Source: Bacteroidia bacterium
GTDB lineage: Bacteria; Bacteroidota; Bacteroidia; Flavobacteriales; Flavobacteriaceae
Length of the DNA: 8,821 bases
Assembly: GCA_030425715.1 (NCBI GenBank)
Contig: JAUIAA010000074.1
Span: 1 to 8,821 of the forward strand
Direction of reading: 5' to 3'
Part shown: one piece after another, positions 6,220-8,821 of the stretch
Numbering within the stretch: the stretch's first letter is position 1
Layout of the letters: each line of letters opens with the position of its first letter
Translations under genes and position numbers: made by a program
Notes under the pieces: generated by a model
Told to the model about the DNA's origin: nothing
Databases searched by the model: none
The model's input: only the letters and a program-made list of their open reading frames with translations

Positions 6220-8821
6220 TCACTTATTATTTTTTAATTCTTTAATTCTAATATTTCTAAACTCCAACTCAGAGCCATGCCCTAAGAAGGCAATATGTCC
6301 TTTATTTCTTCTTAAACCAGGATGGTCTTTACCATCAAGTGTGCCATTTTTCGCTGCTTCTTTCATATTTCCATCTAATATAACCGTACCGTTTAGTGTA
6401 ACTTTAATACGATCTCCATTAACAATTACTTCTTCTTTATTCCATTCGCCCAAAGGTTTTAAATAGCCTCTTTTAGCGGCAATGATACCGTAAACTGAAC
6501 CATGGTATTGCCATTCTTTTAAATTGGCATAAATATCTGCTGTATTGTCTAAAATTTGCACTTCTTTTGCAACATATGCAGCATCTCCATCTAAAGGAGC
6601 ATGGATACCCAAACCATTGTTTGCACCTGGGGTTAGTTTAAACTCAAATCGGAAAACAAAATTTTCATATTCTTCGGCAGTATATAAGTTGCCATGCCCA
6701 CCGTTTTTAGGACGAACCACTATTTTTTGATTTTCTACCAAATAATCGGTTTTATTACCAATAAAGTGAGCTAAGTCCTTCCCGTTAAAAAGTGATTGAA
6801 AACCTTCTTTTTTCTCTTCTTCGCTTAGCATATCATTACCAGAAGGAATTTCTTTTACGTATACGTTTCTAAATCCTAAATCTTCTCCATGTGCCTGTAA
6901 TTCAATTGCTTCCTTGGCAAAAATAGCTTGTTTTCTATCCCAATAATTCTCTAAAATTACATTGTCGGTTACCAAAACTCCATTTAAGTGTACGGTAACA
7001 CGGTCTCCAACCATTTTAATTCTAAAAGTATTCCACTCATTAATAGGATTATCGGCTACAACTAAAGGCTTGCTTTCGTGTTTTTGGTTATTATACAACC
7101 CTCCACTTCCAACTTGGGCGCCAACATCTGTTCTTGCAACATCCCAAATTTGAACTTGTGGAGTTCCTCTTAAATAAATCCCACTATCTCCACCATTGGT
7201 AATTTTCCAATCTACCAACATTTCAAAATCTGCATAATCCTTTATAGTACAAATATTATTATAACCTTCTCCTTTAAAGCCAATTACTCCATCCTTTACA
7301 AACCAGTCTTTTAGCATCTGGGCATTTGCTTTTGCCTGTGCCTGTGTCAATTGTTTGCTAGACATTTTCGCTCTAGCTATAGGATTTTCCACCAAACCTT
7401 CCCAGCCAGTTAAGTCATTGCCATTAAAAATTGGAACAAATCCAGGTTCTTCAGACATGTTATCTAAAAATTCTTTAATGTCAATTTTGATGTACTGGCT
7501 ATCTGGTCCCGTTAATTTTTCGGCACTTTTTGCTACAATATCTCTTACTATTTTTCCTTCAAATTTTTCGCTTGAATTTGGTGTAGGCAAAGCAATTTTA
7601 ATTGCCGATTGCGCTGCAGCGGAAGTAACTTGAGCATCTTCAAGATAAGAACCTACAAAAACTAAGGATAAAAATGTTTTTACATTACCACAAGCATAGA
7701 TCAATTGCTTTTTTTCAGCGGTATTTGCCACTAAGCTTTCTGTTTTACGTAAAAGCAATAATTTTTGATCTTCGGTTTGCGTAGATTGAATTACTTTTTG
7801 AAAATAAGTTTGAAAGGCTAGACCTCTTATTTCACTATTTTTTGCGTTTTTAATAGCCTGAAAAAGGTAAGGAATGGCATCGTCATTCCGCCATTCTGCT
7901 AAAGCTAAAATTGCCGATTTTTGCTGTAAAACCTCATTGCTTTTTAAACTAGAAGTAATCACTTTTAGCGATTCCTTGTTTTGTAAAGCAGGTAAAACAG
8001 GTAAGTATTTTTCTTTCCATCTAGTTTGATTAAAAGCTTTTAAAACAGTACTAGTAGGTTTGTTTTCACTTTTATCAATTACGGCAATAATTGCCTTTTG
8101 CGTATTGGCAATATCACTTTCATTGGTGGTATTTTCTAATAAGTTTAAAAGGTCTGATAAATTATCAGTGTTGGATATAGATGGCAAAGCACTATAAATA
8201 GCTGCATTTAATTTGCTATCCTTTTTATGCAATAAAGCCAAAGCAGTATTAAACTGAGAAGTAGCATTTCTAGCAGACCAAACATTTACCAAAACCGTTT
8301 TTCCTTGGGTGTTTAACTCATTTAAATGTGCAGCTAAACTTTCGGAATCTTCTGTATTGCAAATCCTTAATAAAGATTCTTGTACAGCAATTAGTTCGCT
8401 TTGGTTCGTTGTATTTTTTAGAGTATTTATCAAAACAGGTATAGCTTTTGTTTTGTCTTGATAGGCTAATGCCTTAATACCTGCAATTTTTACTTCTGAA
8501 TTTGTGCTTTGAACAGCAGGAGTAATACATTTATCAAAGACATTTGAAGATTTATTTTTTTGGAGTAAATAAAGTATTTGAGGTTTTGTGGCATCATTGG
8601 CTTTTTGATATGCTTTTACCCATTGATTTCTATTTTCATCCGATAAATTATCTATTGCAATATCAATAATGGTTCCCCTATAATCCTTATCAGAATTACC
8701 CATTTCTTTAATTAAAGTTTTGGTAAAAGAGGTTCCTGTATTGGTATTCAAAATTTCTACCCCAGCACTTCTAAAATGTAATTGATTAGATTTCTTGCAG
8801 TTCTTCATTAAGGCTTTTCCT
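6220..8821 (-). CDS. HEAT-like repeat protein with two C-terminal DUF1080 (3-keto-disaccharide hydrolase-type) domains, 5' end outside window
   Basis: The frame ends with TGA at 6220-6222 and is still open at the right edge. The ATG at 8806-8808 is preceded in frame by G-K-A-L and no signal peptide follows it, so the real start is probably beyond the window. Numbering from that ATG gives 862 residues. Residues 1-430 are helical repeats of HEAT/ARM type, for example VKIAGIKALAYQDKTKAIPVL (written here as VKIAGIKALAY and KAIPVL) and KSAILALAEWRNDDAIPYLF, likely a scaffold or binding surface. Residues about 455-655 form a first DUF1080 domain: VPIFNGNDLTGWEG, the insert IARAKMSSKQLTQAQAKA, GDSGIYLRGTPQVQIWD near 540-556, then NEWNTFRI and FRNVYVKEI. 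Residues about 668-860 form a second: QSLFNGKDLAHF, GANNGLGIHAPLDGDAAYV, EVQILDN and FRNIRIKEL. The family (PF06439, LamG-like fold) includes enzymes acting on 3-keto sugars, and such proteins are usually exported. Substrate is unknown; a lyase, hydrolase or purely binding role is possible. The promoter and any operon partners lie to the right. Confidence 0.85.
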   Translation of the reverse strand, partial: GKALMKNCKKSNQLHFRSAGVEILNTNTGTSFTKTLIKEMGNSDKDYRGTIIDIAIDNLSDENRNQWVKAYQKANDATKPQILYLLQKNKSSNVFDKCITPAVQSTNSEVKIAGIKALAYQDKTKAIPVLINTLKNTTNQSELIAVQESLLRICNTEDSESLAAHLNELNTQGKTVLVNVWSARNATSQFNTALALLHKKDSKLNAAIYSALPSISNTDNLSDLLNLLENTTNESDIANTQKAIIAVIDKSENKPTSTVLKAFNQTRWKEKYLPVLPALQNKESLKVITSSLKSNEVLQQKSAILALAEWRNDDAIPYLFQAIKNAKNSEIRGLAFQTYFQKVIQSTQTEDQKLLLLRKTESLVANTAEKKQLIYACGNVKTFLSLVFVGSYLEDAQVTSAAAQSAIKIALPTPNSSEKFEGKIVRDIVAKSAEKLTGPDSQYIKIDIKEFLDNMSEEPGFVPIFNGNDLTGWEGLVENPIARAKMSSKQLTQAQAKANAQMLKDWFVKDGVIGFKGEGYNNICTIKDYADFEMLVDWKITNGGDSGIYLRGTPQVQIWDVARTDVGAQVGSGGLYNNQKHESKPLVVADNPINEWNTFRIKMVGDRVTVHLNGVLVTDNVILENYWDRKQAIFAKEAIELQAHGEDLGFRNVYVKEIPSGNDMLSEEEKKEGFQSLFNGKDLAHFIGNKTDYLVENQKIVVRPKNGGHGNLYTAEEYENFVFRFEFKLTPGANNGLGIHAPLDGDAAYVAKEVQILDNTADIYANLKEWQYHGSVYGIIAAKRGYLKPLGEWNKEEVIVNGDRIKVTLNGTVILDGNMKEAAKNGTLDGKDHPGLRRNKGHIAFLGHGSELEFRNIRIKELKNNK

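Noticed and set aside
6545..7633. Plus-strand open frames of 61-92 codons opposite the DUF1080 gene
   Set aside because: They lie antisense to well-conserved domain sequence, resemble no known proteins, and are expected by chance opposite a coding region.
1..8821. Mobile element, CRISPR array, tRNA or defence locus
   Set aside because: No transposase, integrase, terminal repeats, regularly spaced direct repeats, tRNA-like cloverleaf or defence-type protein was seen. Codon and base use look uniform across the genes.

Overview
The window is low-GC chromosomal DNA from a member of the Bacteroidota, almost certainly the family Flavobacteriaceae; the genus cannot be fixed from the sequence. Three things point there. 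The primary sigma factor is the short (287 aa) Bacteroidota form. The promoter before rpsO matches the Bacteroidota consensus TTG-N19-TAnnTTTG exactly. Shine-Dalgarno sequences are not evident before the starts, and AccD has the flavobacterial sequence type without zinc-binding cysteines.

Layout. Positions 1-369 (+) hold the C-terminal third of class II fructose-bisphosphate aldolase (fbaA), followed by a terminator. Positions 478-1338 (+) hold accD, the carboxyltransferase beta subunit of acetyl-CoA carboxylase. A strong hairpin at 1357-1395 can end both accD and the convergent gene at 1416-2276 (-), which encodes an uncharacterised exported lipoprotein. A divergent intergenic region carries the rpsO promoter. 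rpsO (2432-2701, +), pnp (2943-5087, +) and rpoD (5220-6083, +) follow, each with its own intrinsic terminator. From 6220 to the right edge (-) runs a large gene, cut off at its 5' end, for a protein with HEAT-like helical repeats followed by two DUF1080/3-keto-disaccharide hydrolase-type domains.

How it fits together. Most of the window is a housekeeping block: glycolysis (fbaA), fatty-acid synthesis (accD), translation (rpsO), RNA decay (pnp) and transcription initiation (rpoD). The genes share an orientation, but a terminator lies between each pair, so they are probably separate or only leakily co-transcribed units. The rpsO-terminator-pnp order recalls the attenuated rpsO-pnp arrangement of E. 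coli, and a 211-nt leader precedes pnp. The two minus-strand genes are the accessory part: a surface or periplasmic lipoprotein, and a probably secreted carbohydrate-related protein.

I found no evidence of a defence system, mobile element, CRISPR array, tRNA or rRNA, or of a clearly new multi-gene system. The points most worth a second look are the missing AccD zinc ribbon, the unknown lipoprotein with two cysteine-bounded motifs, the asymmetric tandem DUF1080 domains, and the pnp leader.
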